DNA of 64,000 nt from Pectobacterium fontis (GCF_000803215.1 NZ_JSXC01000033.1:1-64000); one strand, 5' to 3'. Positions 9,326 through 22,647 are shown, counted from the stretch's first letter. Numbers and translations are program-made. The notes: generated by a model from the sequence alone, not told the origin.

Positions 9326-11017
9326 CTACGGCGTTTCTGTCACGGTTCCCTGATGCATCTGCTGTCTGATTGGGTGGTCGTTGCTATCCACACCTTGCAG
9401 CGTCCCGCTTAGCGTCGGTTTTAGCGGTGTATCGGCGGCAAGTCGTCCATTCAACTGCAATTGCAGATTGGTGTTACCCGTTGGAGCGGTTGCGGGTTCC
9501 GGCCATCCCCAGCGTGTCAGAACATCCAGCGGCACGGCTCGCCCTGTCAGCGACAGGGAGAAAGGACGTGCCGGTTGCTGATTGATGGTCGCCTTGGCAT
9601 CCAGCATGCCATTTTGCGTAAACGCGCTGAGTTCGTTAATGGTTATCTGGTTATCGTCGGCTACCAGTGCCATTGAAGGACGGCGCACATCGACTTTATT
9701 GAACGTCGCATCGCTGGCATTCAGATTCAACGAGCCTGCCCACATTCCCCATTGGTGGTTACGTGCCAGCAGCAAATCGCTGCCGTAGCCATCCAGCGCG
9801 GTTAGCTGGAAGGGGAAATCCGGGTTGATATCGATCAGCAGGTTGCGATTCGCCGTGAATTTTCGCACATTCACTTCTGCCAGCCAGGAAGGCAGCGTCG
9901 CTTGCCAGCGTTGGCGCCAGTCGCCGGGAAGCGTGTATTCCATTCCAGCGACAACAAATTCATTCAGTTGTAAACGCCGATTGCTACGCTGCCAACTGCC
10001 GTTGGTTCGCAGTAAACCGCCTTCCCAGCGCGTGGAGAATTGTTTGATATTCACGCCAGCCGGTGACAAATCCAGATTCACGATAGGGTCGATAAGGTGC
10101 ATGTTGCCATTCACAATGTCAGTCGCATTGAATGACAGCGCTCCCCCTTCGCTCTGCCAGTCATTCTGTTTAAACGTGACATTTTGCAGCGCAACATCCA
10201 GATCGATAAATGCCCACCCCGGCCCTTCGATACGGGCATCAATCAGATCAAAGCGGTTAACGGTAACAGAAGGCAGTGCTGTGACAGGCTGCCAGAAGGC
10301 TTCCGGCGTTCTCTGCGTTTGCAAACGAACATTGCTGAGCCGCAAGTTCCCGATCTGCCAACTGCCGTCTTCTACACGGCTGGCGTTACCCGTTAACTGC
10401 CCCTGAGCAACATCGGCACCGAAATTACTCAGAATCAGTTGGTTATGGTTAATTTCGCCCTGCACCAAGACCTGGCTGGCGGGAATATCGTTAAGTTCGA
10501 GCGAACGGGCGCTGAGCTGGAACTGCCCCTGTTTGCCCAACATATAGCCCGCTTCGGGCTGCCACGGCGTGATACCACCGTTAATCTGTTGACCATTCAG
10601 GCGCCAATCGCCATCTTTCGCCTGCAACGCCATTGTACGTAATTGCAGTACATCGGCTTCGATAGGAAGTGTGGTTGCCTGCGAGGAAAGATTCAGCGTT
10701 CCGCCTTCTAATTCCAGGCTGGCGAAATGGCGCGGTTCGGTAATTTGACGCACGCTAAACCCTGCGGAAACCTGCTTTGCAGCGAGAGTTGGCGGTTGGT
10801 TTTTCTGGCCGAAACTGACGTCGGTGAATTGGAGATGATCGGCTGTTGACCAGTCGTGATGGATCTTGCCCAGTGACAACTGGTAGTCGGTGTTCTGGTT
10901 TACCCACTGACTGACCCAGCCAGCCGCCCAACGGGTTTGCAGTAATACGTATACGACCACTAGCGCTAAAAATGCCAGCAGCAGTAGGGTCAGCAATAAT
11001 TTCCCGATAAATTTCAT
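9326..11017 (-). CDS. yicH: AsmA-family inner-membrane protein YicH
   Basis: 563 residues starting MKFIGKLLLTLLLLAFLAL; an in-frame TTG six codons upstream is rejected because the family starts MKFIGK. One N-terminal membrane anchor (about 5-28) is followed by a long periplasmic beta-rich repeat region. AsmA-like proteins (TamB, YhdP, YdbH, YicH and others) resemble bridge-like lipid-transfer proteins that move phospholipids between the inner and outer membranes; YicH itself is poorly characterised. Convergent with fabY and downstream of xanP, but separated from it by a terminator. Confidence 0.9.
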   Translation of the reverse strand: MKFIGKLLLTLLLLAFLALVVVYVLLQTRWAAGWVSQWVNQNTDYQLSLGKIHHDWSTADHLQFTDVSFGQKNQPPTLAAKQVSAGFSVRQITEPRHFASLELEGGTLNLSSQATTLPIEADVLQLRTMALQAKDGDWRLNGQQINGGITPWQPEAGYMLGKQGQFQLSARSLELNDIPASQVLVQGEINHNQLILSNFGADVAQGQLTGNASRVEDGSWQIGNLRLSNVRLQTQRTPEAFWQPVTALPSVTVNRFDLIDARIEGPGWAFIDLDVALQNVTFKQNDWQSEGGALSFNATDIVNGNMHLIDPIVNLDLSPAGVNIKQFSTRWEGGLLRTNGSWQRSNRRLQLNEFVVAGMEYTLPGDWRQRWQATLPSWLAEVNVRKFTANRNLLIDINPDFPFQLTALDGYGSDLLLARNHQWGMWAGSLNLNASDATFNKVDVRRPSMALVADDNQITINELSAFTQNGMLDAKATINQQPARPFSLSLTGRAVPLDVLTRWGWPEPATAPTGNTNLQLQLNGRLAADTPLKPTLSGTLQGVDSNDHPIRQQMHQGTVTETP

Positions 11018-11103
11018 CGTGTCAGTCCATGCCAATCGTCAGGGAGAACTGTTTTTATGCCGTAATTTCCCTGAAGGCTCAATAGGTAATGCTGTTACAG
11101 ACA

Positions 11104-11141
11104 GTAAAAAGCGAGCGGTGTTGCATCACCACTCGCTTTTA
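11104..11141 (-). terminator. intrinsic terminator after xanP
   Basis: Minus strand carries AAAAGCGAG / CTCGCTTTTT plus an inner GGTG/CACC stem interrupted by one mismatch, ending in a five-U run, about 33 bases after the xanP stop. Confidence 0.8.
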
Positions 11142-11174
11142 CATGAACTGAACAGAAATTATTGCGGGCTGGCG

Positions 11175-12560
11175 CTATTTTTCTTCGTGTGGGAAGACCA
11201 GATTCAGTACGATCGCCGTAATCCCGCCAGCGGCAATACCGGAAGACAGCAATGTTTTAATCCAATCCGGCGCAAATTGCAGAATCAACGGCTGCTGTGA
11301 TACGCCAAGGCCGACAGCCAGCGACAGCGCAATAATCATGATAGCGCGACGATTCAGTGGTTCACGGGACACAATGCGCACACCGGAGGCCGCAATCGTA
11401 CCAAACATCACGATAGTCGCGCCGCCCAGCACCGGCTCTGGAATATGCTGCACAAACCCGCTGACGGCAGGGAACAGCCCCAGTGCGATCAGCATCAGCG
11501 ACACCACGAAGCCCACATAGCGGCTGGCCACCCCGGTAAGCTGGATGACGCCGTTATTCTGGCCGAAGCAAGAGTTAGGGAAGGTGTTGAACACGGCAGA
11601 AAGGCAAGAATTCAGGCCGTTAGCCAGCACGCCACCTTTTAGGCGTTTCATGTACAGCGGGCCTTTGACTGGCTGCTCGGACACGTCTGAGGTGGCTGTG
11701 ATGTCACCAATGGTTTCTAGCGATGTCACCATGAAGACCAGCATCAGCGGGATCAGCAGATTCCAGTCAAAGCCTAAACCGTAATGCAGCGGTGTAGGCA
11801 CCATGATGACCGTATCGTGTTGCGACGCGGTATTTTCCGGCAGCATTCCCATCAGCCAGGCTCCCAGATAACCCACCGCCATGGCAATCACCAGCGAGGC
11901 GACACGCAGATAGGGGTTACGCTGGCGGTTCAGCAGGATGATAACCAGCAATACCACACCCGCCAGCAGTAAGTTCTTGGGCGCACCGAAGGTGTTATTC
12001 CCCATCGCGGCATAACCGCCGCCGATGGAGGTCAGGCCGACCTGAATCAGCGACAGACCAATGATCATCACCACAATGCCAGAAACCAGGGGAGTAATAA
12101 TGCGGCGAGTTAAATGCAGGAAGCGTGAAAGAATGATCTCAGTAAAGGACGCGACCATCAGCGTACCAAACAGCGCCGCCATCATCGTGGGAACATCCGC
12201 ACCGCCGTTCTTCAGCGCTAATCCGCCCATAATCAGCGGCGTCACGAAGTTAAAGCTGGTGCCCTGAATGGACAGCAGACCGGAACCGACAGGGCCCCAG
12301 GTTTTAATTTGCAGAAGAGAGGCCAGACCGGAAGCGAAAAGCGACATGCTGATGATGCGCTGTGTATCCTGAGCCGGTAAGCCGAGTGCCTGACAGATCA
12401 GCAGCGCGGGAGTAATGACCGCAACAAACATGGCAAGCAGGTGCTGGCTGGCGGCGAATAGCGTTTGCGGTAGAGGCGGCCTGTCTTCAAGGCGATAGAT
12501 CAGTTCACTGCGTTGAGTGGCAGCAGCGTCTGTTTGAGACGTTTCCGTGGTGGTAGTCAT
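11175..12560 (-). CDS. xanP: xanthine:H+ symporter XanP
   Basis: 461 residues. A nucleobase-ascorbate transporter (NCS2) with about 14 membrane spans in the inner membrane. The family signature region [17 protein letters not shown] and the conserved [10 protein letters not shown] and [16 protein letters not shown] segments are all present. It imports xanthine using the proton gradient. A near-perfect PurR operator upstream indicates repression by purine excess. Confidence 0.96.
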   Translation of the reverse strand: MTTTTETSQTDAAATQRSELIYRLEDRPPLPQTLFAASQHLLAMFVAVITPALLICQALGLPAQDTQRIISMSLFASGLASLLQIKTWGPVGSGLLSIQGTSFNFVTPLIMGGLALKNGGADVPTMMAALFGTLMVASFTEIILSRFLHLTRRIITPLVSGIVVMIIGLSLIQVGLTSIGGGYAAMGNNTFGAPKNLLLAGVVLLVIILLNRQRNPYLRVASLVIAMAVGYLGAWLMGMLPENTASQHDTVIMVPTPLHYGLGFDWNLLIPLMLVFMVTSLETIGDITATSDVSEQPVKGPLYMKRLKGGVLANGLNSCLSAVFNTFPNSCFGQNNGVIQLTGVASRYVGFVVSLMLIALGLFPAVSGFVQHIPEPVLGGATIVMFGTIAASGVRIVSREPLNRRAIMIIALSLAVGLGVSQQPLILQFAPDWIKTLLSSGIAAGGITAIVLNLVFPHEEK

Positions 12561-12618
12561 GATATAAGTTGGCGTTCCTGAAACGACAAAGAGCGCATTT
12601 TAATGATCTCTTTGTTGA

Positions 12619-12634
12619 AAGCAAACGTTTGCTA
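12619..12634. promoter_or_regulatory. PurR operator upstream of xanP
   Basis: AAGCAAACGTTTGCTA contains the perfect 12-bp palindrome GCAAACGTTTGC, the PurR consensus core. It lies about 60 bp upstream of the xanP start. yicE (xanP) has been placed in the PurR regulon of gamma-proteobacteria by comparative genomics. Confidence 0.85.
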
Positions 12635-12754
12635 ACTCATCGCTTCTTAATATGAATATTGTCTAAATGAGCAAAACATTATTATCTAAGGGGATATATC
12701 CGTCATGCCTCACGCGGGATGGGCGCTGGAGAAATAACGAAGAGGTTACCGCGA

Positions 12755-14836
12755 CTAGGCATTAGTGTAGCGTGCGCGCGCTGGTAACCAGCGTTCGATG
12801 AGCGCGATAGCATGTTCGGGATAATGCTCATGAAGATGGCGCGCAACACGATGCACCTGCGGAATGACATCCCGATCGCGCAGGAGGTCAGCCACTTTGA
12901 ACTCGGCATTACCGGTTTGCTTCGTGCCCAACAATTCACCCGGCCCGCGAATTTCCAGGTCGCGCTGAGCGATGACAAAACCATCGTTGCTATCGCGCAG
13001 AACCTGAAGCCGTTTTTGTGCGGTCTTGCTCATTGGCGTTTTGTAGAGCAGTACACAGTGAGAGGCCACCGCACCCCGCCCGACGCGCCCGCGCAACTGG
13101 TGTAGCTGCGCCAGACCCAGCCGCTCCGGGTTCTCAATGATCATCAAGCTGGCATTCGGTACATCCACACCGACCTCAATGACGGTGGTTGCCACCAGCA
13201 GTTGCAGTTCGCCCTGTTTGAAAGCTTGCATCACCGCCTGCTTTTCCTGCGCCTTCATGCGGCCATGAACCAATCCAACCTTGAGGTTCGGCAGGGCAGC
13301 TTTCAGCTCTTCGCGGGTGGCTTCTGCTGCCTGCGCTTCCAGAAGGTCGGATTCTTCAATGAGTGTACACACCCAATAGGCCTGTCGCCCTTCCTGTTGG
13401 CAGGCGCTATTCACGCGTTCGATGATGTCGCTACGACGCGTATCTGGGATCGCTACCGTTGTGACGGGCGTCCTACCGGGTGGCAGTTCATCAATAACGG
13501 ACGTATCCAAATCGGCATAGGCCGTCATCGCCAACGTACGGGGAATCGGTGTGGCCGTCATAATCAACTGGTGGGGATGAAAGCCCTGTTCTTCGCCTTT
13601 TTCCCACAGCGCAAGGCGTTGATGGACGCCAAAACGATGTTGTTCATCAATGATGACTAATGCCAGGCCGTTGAATTTCACCTGTTGCTGAAAAATAGCG
13701 TGCGTCCCGACCACCATGGAAACCTGACCGCTGGCGATAGCCTCCTGCTGTGTCTGGCGCGCTTTGCCTTTTTGTTTGCCAGCCAGCCAGCCCACTTCAA
13801 GCCCTAGCGGCTCAAACCACTGACGGAAATTATGAGCATGTTGTTCGGCTAATAACTCTGTTGGTGCCATCAGCGCGACCTGTTTACCGTGCGCAATGGC
13901 GCGTAATGCCGCCAGCGCAGCGACCAGCGTTTTCCCTGAACCTACGTCGCCCTGCACTAAACGCATCATCGGGAAATCTTTCGCCATATCTGTTTCGATT
14001 TCCGCCACAACACGCTGTTGTGCCTGCGTGGGAGTGAACGGCAGGGCAGCGAGCAGTTTCTGTTTCAGACTGTCTTGGGGCGGTAATGGAGATGCCTTAT
14101 GCCTTTGTTCACCCGCCCGTACGGCAAGCATACTGAGGTTATGCGCCAGCAGTTCTTCCATAATCAGCCGCTGTTGTGCCGGATGTTTCCCAAGCTCTAG
14201 CTCGCTGAGTTGCATATCCGGTGGGGGACGATGCAACGTGCGCAACGCATCCGGCAGGCTGATGAGGGATCGGCTCAGGGATTCAGGTAGCAATTCATCA
14301 ATATGGTTGGCATCGAGCAAGGCCAGCGCCTGATCGGTGAGTTTACGCAGCGTCGCCTGACGAATACCTTCTGTAGAGGGATAAACTGGTGTGAGCGATT
14401 CCTGTAGCTCAACCAGCGTATTATCTCCCTGAACACGATATTCAGGATGAATGATCTCCGCACCGATTTTACCGCGTTTGATTTCTCCATAGGCGGTAAC
14501 ACGCTGGCCCGTCGCGAGACTGTTTTTCATCGCGGCGTTGAAATTGAAGAAGCGCATGGTCAGCATACCGCTGCCATCGCTGATTTGGCAGGTCAACATG
14601 CGGCGGCTGCCAAAGGTGATGTCGGTGCGTAGGATTTCACCTTCCACGGTGGCATACATGCCGGGAAGGAGGTCGCCAATGGGGTAAAGGTGCGTACGGT
14701 CTTCGTAGCGTAAAGGCAGGTGCAGCAGGAGATCCTGCACCGTTTCCAGCCCGAGTCGCGCGAGTTTTGCTGCCTGACTTGACCCCACGCCCGCGAGGGT
14801 GCTCAGCGGTTGGGTGTTCAGCAGGCGGCCTTTCAT
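12755..14836 (-). CDS. recG: ATP-dependent DNA helicase RecG
   Basis: 693 residues from MKGRLLNTQPLS. The longer frame to 14869 lies inside trmH; the trmH stop and recG start share one base (TGATG), implying translational coupling. An N-terminal wedge/OB domain precedes SF2 helicase motifs: Walker A GDVGSGKT, DEQHRFG (DExH), TATPIPRTLA, and the TRG region near EVGVDVPNAS and QLRGRVGRG. RecG remodels stalled forks and Holliday junctions and limits over-replication. Last gene of gmk-rpoZ-spoT-trmH-recG, the E. coli order. Confidence 0.98.
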   Translation of the reverse strand: MKGRLLNTQPLSTLAGVGSSQAAKLARLGLETVQDLLLHLPLRYEDRTHLYPIGDLLPGMYATVEGEILRTDITFGSRRMLTCQISDGSGMLTMRFFNFNAAMKNSLATGQRVTAYGEIKRGKIGAEIIHPEYRVQGDNTLVELQESLTPVYPSTEGIRQATLRKLTDQALALLDANHIDELLPESLSRSLISLPDALRTLHRPPPDMQLSELELGKHPAQQRLIMEELLAHNLSMLAVRAGEQRHKASPLPPQDSLKQKLLAALPFTPTQAQQRVVAEIETDMAKDFPMMRLVQGDVGSGKTLVAALAALRAIAHGKQVALMAPTELLAEQHAHNFRQWFEPLGLEVGWLAGKQKGKARQTQQEAIASGQVSMVVGTHAIFQQQVKFNGLALVIIDEQHRFGVHQRLALWEKGEEQGFHPHQLIMTATPIPRTLAMTAYADLDTSVIDELPPGRTPVTTVAIPDTRRSDIIERVNSACQQEGRQAYWVCTLIEESDLLEAQAAEATREELKAALPNLKVGLVHGRMKAQEKQAVMQAFKQGELQLLVATTVIEVGVDVPNASLMIIENPERLGLAQLHQLRGRVGRGAVASHCVLLYKTPMSKTAQKRLQVLRDSNDGFVIAQRDLEIRGPGELLGTKQTGNAEFKVADLLRDRDVIPQVHRVARHLHEHYPEHAIALIERWLPARARYTNA

Positions 14837-15528
14837 CAGCACTCCGACGATTGCATCGCGGTCCACCACAGGGTCTCCGCGACAATCTGACCCTGATGGT
14901 CGATCTGGGGGCGAGGTAGCCCTTTGCGTTTTGCGACGCGCGCCAATACGGGATAGCCTCCTTCAAACAGCAGGCGCTGCTGCTCTTCTTCATCCAGTGG
15001 GCTGTCTTGACGCTGGTACATACCGGCGATTTGGCGCTGGCGCTGCGCTTCATATAGGATTAACGCCGAGGCGACAGAGACATTCAGTGACTGCACCATG
15101 CCCGTCATCGGAATGATGATATCCCGGTCAGCCAGTTTGAGCGCTTCGGCAGTAATACCGGTTTTTTCTTGTCCGAGCAGAATACAGGTCGGGCGGGTGT
15201 AATCAATTTCCCGAAAATCAACCGCGTGTTCAGACAAATGTGTCGCCAGAACCTGCATTCCCTCCGCTTTTAGGTGATCAACTGCATCACCTATAGTGCG
15301 ATGCGTTTTCACCTGTACCCAGCTATTACTGCCCGCGGCGGAGGAAACCAGCGTTTTCATTCGGCTGGTGGGCCAAATGGCATGGACCTGATGCACGCCG
15401 ACGGCATCCGCCGTGCGGATAACGGCAGAAATATTATGGGGCTTATGCACCTGCTCCATGCAAATCGTCAGATCGGGCTGACGGCAGTTCAGCATCTCTT
15501 GTATACGTGCATAACGTTCAGGAGTCAT
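14836..15528 (-). CDS. trmH: tRNA (guanosine(18)-2'-O)-methyltransferase TrmH (SpoU)
   Basis: 230 residues starting MTPERYARIQEML. A SPOUT-fold enzyme that 2'-O-methylates G18 in the D-loop of tRNAs using SAM. The family motifs are clear: NISAVIRTADAVG (motif 1), CILLGQEKTGI (motif 2) and IPMTGMVQSLNVSVASALILYE (motif 3, the trefoil knot). It lies 5 bp after spoT and overlaps recG by one base. Confidence 0.97.
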   Translation of the reverse strand: MTPERYARIQEMLNCRQPDLTICMEQVHKPHNISAVIRTADAVGVHQVHAIWPTSRMKTLVSSAAGSNSWVQVKTHRTIGDAVDHLKAEGMQVLATHLSEHAVDFREIDYTRPTCILLGQEKTGITAEALKLADRDIIIPMTGMVQSLNVSVASALILYEAQRQRQIAGMYQRQDSPLDEEEQQRLLFEGGYPVLARVAKRKGLPRPQIDHQGQIVAETLWWTAMQSSEC

Positions 15529-15533
15529 GACGA

Positions 15534-17633
15534 TTAATTTCGATTACGGTTAACTTTGATGACATCCGGCATCACGCGAATCTTACGCATAATATTGGCC
15601 AGATGAACGCGATCGAGGGTAGTGAGACGGATAAAGGCGCTGTATACGCGACCGTCCCTCTCTTCTGTGTTGATGCTCTGAATGTTGGAATTCGTGGCGT
15701 TAATCGCGGCCGTCAGGTTTGCCAGTGCGCCCTGATGGTTGAACATATCCACTTTGATCTCGGCGATGAACTCTTGTTCCGTCACCTTATCCCACTCTAC
15801 CGCCATGAATTTCTCTGGTTCTTTCTGATAGCCGCGAATGTTGCGACAGGATTCATGGTGAATCACCAACCCTTTACCGGGGCTGACGTGAGCAATGATG
15901 GGATCGCCGGGAATAGGGCGGCAGCATTTGGCAAAGGAGATCATGACGCCATCCGCGCCTTTGATCGGCAGCTTGCGCAGCCCGGTGGTTCCCAGCTCAG
16001 ACTGTTCGTTCAGCAAATTTTTCGCCACGACGACGCTCATGGCATTACCCATACCAATTTCCGCCATCAAGTCGTCCAGCGTCGCGAGCTTCATACGCTC
16101 AAGCTCAAGCTGAATCGACTTTTCAGGGATATCGGAGAGCTTGCGACCGTTGCCCAGCGCGTGGTTCAGTAAACGGCGACCGAGGCTCACGGAGTCATCA
16201 CGCTTGAGATTTTTCAGCATCTGACGGATTTTGGAACGCGCTCGGGAGCTGACCACAAAGTTAAGCCACGCGGCGTTCGGTCTGGCACCTGGTGCGGTAA
16301 TGATTTCAACGGTTTGACCGCTGGTGAGCGACTGCGATAGCGGGTAAGGCTGACGGTCAACGCGTGCACCGACGCAGGCGTGACCGATATCGGTATGCAC
16401 CGCGTAGGCGAAATCGACGGGCGTCGCGCCTGCGGGGAGCTCGACAATACGTCCTTCTGGCGTAAAGACATACATCTCGTCAGGGAAAAGGTCGGACTTC
16501 ACGCTTTCGATAAACTCGAATGAGCTACCGGCGCTTTGCTGGAGTTCCAGCAGGCTTTGCATCCAGCGTTGAGCACGCACCTGTGCCGTGGTGCTGCTTT
16601 CACCTTCTTTATAGGCCCAGTGCGCGGCAACACCCATTTCCGCCATTTGATCCATATCGTCGGTGCGAATCTGCACTTCAACCGGCACGCCGTGCGGGCC
16701 AATCAGAGAGGTATGCAGCGACTGGTAACCGTTGGCCTTGGGAATGGCGATGTAGTCTTTCACCCGACCAGGGCGTGGCTTGTACAGGCTATGAACCTGA
16801 CCGAGCACGCGATAGCAGGTATCCAGTTCTTTCACGATCACCCGAAACGCGTAAATATCCATGATGGAGTGAAAACGCTGCTCTTTCAGGTGCATCTTAC
16901 AATAAATGGAGTACAGGTGCTTTTCGCGACCGCTGACGCGGCAGGCAATGCCCGCTTCCGTCAAGCGTCCTTCGATTTCCGACAGGATTTTCTGAATCAT
17001 TTCCTTGCGGTTGCCGCGTGCGGCCTTGACGACCTCTTTAATCACGCGGTAACGGTTCGGATACAGCGCCTCAAAGCCCAGCTCTTCCAGCTCGGTTTTG
17101 AGGTGATGGATACCCAGTCGGTGTGCCAGCGGGCTGTATATTTCCAGCGTTTCGCGGGCAATGCGGCGGCGTTTGTCCGGGCGTAATGAGCCAAGCGTGC
17201 GCATATTGTGGGTGCGGTCTGCGAGTTTGATCAGGACGACGCGAATATCTTGCACCATCGCCATGATCATTTTGCGGAAGTTTTCAGCCTGCGCTTCTTT
17301 CTTATCGCGGAACTTCAGTTTGTCCAGCTTGGAAACGCCTTCTACCAGTTCAGCAACGCTTTTACCGAAAAGCTGTTCCATGTCCTGATAGGTGGCGGGC
17401 GTATCCTCTATAACATCATGCAGCAGCGCTGCCATCAGCGTTTCATAATCGAGACGCATCTCCGCCAGAATACAGGCGACGGCAACGGGGTGTGTGATAT
17501 AGGGTTCACCGCTGGAGCGAGTCTGCCCCTCGTGAGCATCACGTGCAACCAAATAAGCCTGCTGTAAACGTTTGATCTGATCTTCTGGCAGATAACGTTG
17601 AATCAGCAGATTAAGGCTTTCAAAAATGTACAA
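15534..17633 (-). CDS. spoT: bifunctional (p)ppGpp synthetase/hydrolase SpoT
   Basis: 699 residues (E. coli 702). The HD hydrolase domain carries His72-Asp73 in LLHDVIED. The synthetase domain has KDYIAIPKANGYQSLHT. TGS (about 385-450), helical, zinc-finger-like (CCRPIPGDPI) and C-terminal ACT domains follow. SpoT is the main ppGpp hydrolase and a starvation-responsive weak synthetase. In E. coli it binds ACP through TGS. The synthetase catalytic region looks complete in sequence. Lies 18 bp after rpoZ. Confidence 0.98.
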   Translation of the reverse strand: MYIFESLNLLIQRYLPEDQIKRLQQAYLVARDAHEGQTRSSGEPYITHPVAVACILAEMRLDYETLMAALLHDVIEDTPATYQDMEQLFGKSVAELVEGVSKLDKLKFRDKKEAQAENFRKMIMAMVQDIRVVLIKLADRTHNMRTLGSLRPDKRRRIARETLEIYSPLAHRLGIHHLKTELEELGFEALYPNRYRVIKEVVKAARGNRKEMIQKILSEIEGRLTEAGIACRVSGREKHLYSIYCKMHLKEQRFHSIMDIYAFRVIVKELDTCYRVLGQVHSLYKPRPGRVKDYIAIPKANGYQSLHTSLIGPHGVPVEVQIRTDDMDQMAEMGVAAHWAYKEGESSTTAQVRAQRWMQSLLELQQSAGSSFEFIESVKSDLFPDEMYVFTPEGRIVELPAGATPVDFAYAVHTDIGHACVGARVDRQPYPLSQSLTSGQTVEIITAPGARPNAAWLNFVVSSRARSKIRQMLKNLKRDDSVSLGRRLLNHALGNGRKLSDIPEKSIQLELERMKLATLDDLMAEIGMGNAMSVVVAKNLLNEQSELGTTGLRKLPIKGADGVMISFAKCCRPIPGDPIIAHVSPGKGLVIHHESCRNIRGYQKEPEKFMAVEWDKVTEQEFIAEIKVDMFNHQGALANLTAAINATNSNIQSINTEERDGRVYSAFIRLTTLDRVHLANIMRKIRVMPDVIKVNRNRN

Positions 17634-17651
17634 GGGCGACTCGTGGTGTGA

Positions 17652-17927
17652 TTAACGGCGGCCTTCAGCAATCGCGGTGACCGCCTGAATCTCTGCGGCT
17701 TCCTGCTCTTGCTGTTCCTGACGGTCACGAACATCCAGAATCTGGTTGTTGATCAGACCTTCTTCGATTTCGCGCAGGGCGATCACGGTGTACTTATCGT
17801 TTTCTTCAGGAACCAGCGGATCTTTGCCGCCAGTCTGGATTTGACGGGCGCGACGAGCAGCGACCAACACCAGGTCAAAACGGTTACCAATTTTCTCTAC
17901 AGCGTCTTGAACAGTTACGCGTGCCAT
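17652..17927 (-). CDS. rpoZ: RNA polymerase omega subunit
   Basis: 91 residues, [29 protein letters not shown], identical in length to the E. coli subunit. Omega chaperones beta-prime folding and with it forms ppGpp site 1. Placement beside spoT links two parts of the stringent response. A separate 54-bp gap precedes it after gmk. Confidence 0.98.
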   Translation of the reverse strand: MARVTVQDAVEKIGNRFDLVLVAARRARQIQTGGKDPLVPEENDKYTVIALREIEEGLINNQILDVRDRQEQQEQEAAEIQAVTAIAEGRR

Positions 17928-17981
17928 AAATGTGCTACTCCACAGGAAATAAAATGACTGGGCATCATACTGAAAGAGGCG

Positions 17982-20626
<2,645 letters not shown>

Positions 20627-20875
20627 TGATTTGTCAGGCAATGTTACGATCGCGTTTTTTATTTTTTCGTGGATTCATGCACATAAAAGGACCGTTTTTT
20701 TCTGTCTCCCTTACTTAATTATAAGTAAAATTTACGATTTAAACGGTGCGAAGCCATTTGTTATTTTGCGCCATATATACCCAAGAGTCAGATTATTTCC
20801 GTTGAACTCAGGCATAGATGATGTTGTCGTATAGCTTCAGATAATAAGAAAAGTTTTGTTGGAGCACTTGTCATA

Positions 20876-22555
20876 ATGAAGTTTGTCGCATCTTTTTCGC
20901 AACCCAAGTTATCGTTCATCCTGGCAATCTATATTGGCCTTTTCCTCAATATCTCAGTGTATTATCGCCGATTCGATTATTTTTCACTCTCCGTCGGTAG
21001 CCATATTTCAAAGCTTATTCCTGCTCTTGTTGAATTGACTGCGAGCATCTTATTCACGTTTTTCCTGATGCGAATTATTTCTCTCGGAGGACGCCGTTTC
21101 TATCGCATCATTGCTTCCTTCCTGGTGCTGATTTCCGTTGCTGCCAGCTATTACATGACGTTTTTTAATGTTGTGATTGGCTATGGCATTATTGCCGCAG
21201 TTATGACCACCGATATTGATCTTTCCAAAGAGGTTATTGGTTTCCGTTTTTTCCTGTGGATGCTGGTCGTCAGTGCGCTGCCGCTGTTTTTGATCTGGAA
21301 AAATTCTCTGCGTCATACGCTGATCGAACAGCTTAAATCGCCGGGGAAGCGTGTCATTCCTCTGCTGGTTCTGGCTGCCGTTGTCGCGTTGGTGTGGATG
21401 CCGCTTCGCTATATGGATAGCGTTCAGTCGGTGTCAGAACGCGAGTCCAATGTGGATTTGCCCAGCTATGGCGGCGTAGTGGCGCATTCATATCTGCCTT
21501 CTAACTGGTTATCTGCGTTAGGGTTATTTGCATACACCAAGTATGACGAAAGCCAGGATTCCTCCAATCTTTTCGATCCGGCTCAGCATTTTACCTATGT
21601 CCCCCCGAAAGGGATTGATGATACCTACATGGTTTTCATTATTGGTGAAACGACCCGTTGGGACCACATGGGGCTGTTAGGTTACGAGCGAGATACGACG
21701 CCGAAGCTATCAAAAGAAAAAAATCTGGTCGCCTTCCGTGGTCAATCCTGTGATACCTCAACCAAGCTTTCCATGCGCTGTATGTTTGTACGAGAGGGCG
21801 GTACGGAAGACAACCCGCAGCGAACCCTGAAAGAGCAGAATGTTTTTGCCGTACTGAAAGAACTGGGCTTTACCTCCGAGCTGTTTGCTATGCAAAGCGA
21901 GGTCTGGTTTTACAATAGTATTGAGGCGAACAACTATTCTTTCCGTGAAATGATTGCGTCAGAGAAACACAATGACGGTAAATCGGTGCAGGATATGTTG
22001 TTAGTCGATGAGGTCAAGGAATCGCTGGCGCGCTACCCTAAAGGTAAGCACCTGATTGTGTTGCATACCAAAGGTTCTCACTATCTGTATTCGATGCGAT
22101 ATCCCCGTAGCTATGCGCGCTACCAACCCGAATGTATGGGCGTTGATGCCTCCTGTTCGCGTGAGCAGTTGATTAATGCTTTCGATAATAGCGTGCTCTA
22201 TACCGATAGCTTTATCGATAGCGTGATTGATCAGGTGCGGGATAAGAAAGCGATTGTTTTTTATGCTTCCGACCACGGCGAATCCATTGATGATAACTAC
22301 CATCTGCACGGTACGCCGCGTCAGATGGCACCGCCCGAGCAGTTCCGGTCACCAATGATGGTATGGACATCGGATAAATTTCTGGCCGATAAAGATAATT
22401 TACATGCGTTTGAGCAGTTGAAAGCGCAACAGCGCGTTGGCAAAACACATCGCCATGAAGAACTGTTTGACACCATTCTTGGTTGTCTGGGATACACATC
22501 GCCTGACGGTGGTATTAACCCCAAAAATAACTGGTGTCAGCGACCGGCTAATTGA
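20876..22555 (+). CDS. eptB: Kdo2-lipid A phosphoethanolamine 7''-transferase EptB
   Basis: 559 residues. About five N-terminal membrane spans (1-175) precede a periplasmic alkaline-phosphatase-fold domain. The catalytic nucleophile is the first Thr of IIGETTRWDHMG (about Thr259), and metal ligands sit in YASDHGESIDDNYHLHG. EptB adds phosphoethanolamine to the outer Kdo of LPS, reducing surface charge. Full-length similarity to E. coli EptB (563 aa) sets it apart from EptA and EptC. A possible sigma-E-like GAACTC element lies at 20804-20809, weak. Confidence 0.93.
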   Translation: MKFVASFSQPKLSFILAIYIGLFLNISVYYRRFDYFSLSVGSHISKLIPALVELTASILFTFFLMRIISLGGRRFYRIIASFLVLISVAASYYMTFFNVVIGYGIIAAVMTTDIDLSKEVIGFRFFLWMLVVSALPLFLIWKNSLRHTLIEQLKSPGKRVIPLLVLAAVVALVWMPLRYMDSVQSVSERESNVDLPSYGGVVAHSYLPSNWLSALGLFAYTKYDESQDSSNLFDPAQHFTYVPPKGIDDTYMVFIIGETTRWDHMGLLGYERDTTPKLSKEKNLVAFRGQSCDTSTKLSMRCMFVREGGTEDNPQRTLKEQNVFAVLKELGFTSELFAMQSEVWFYNSIEANNYSFREMIASEKHNDGKSVQDMLLVDEVKESLARYPKGKHLIVLHTKGSHYLYSMRYPRSYARYQPECMGVDASCSREQLINAFDNSVLYTDSFIDSVIDQVRDKKAIVFYASDHGESIDDNYHLHGTPRQMAPPEQFRSPMMVWTSDKFLADKDNLHAFEQLKAQQRVGKTHRHEELFDTILGCLGYTSPDGGINPKNNWCQRPAN

Positions 22556-22647
22556 TATGAACCACGGACAAGGACGTCGGTTTCAGACTGTAAATACAAA
22601 GGAGTGAACACTTTATCGGCAGCCAAAGCCCTTTTGCTAAAAAGGGA

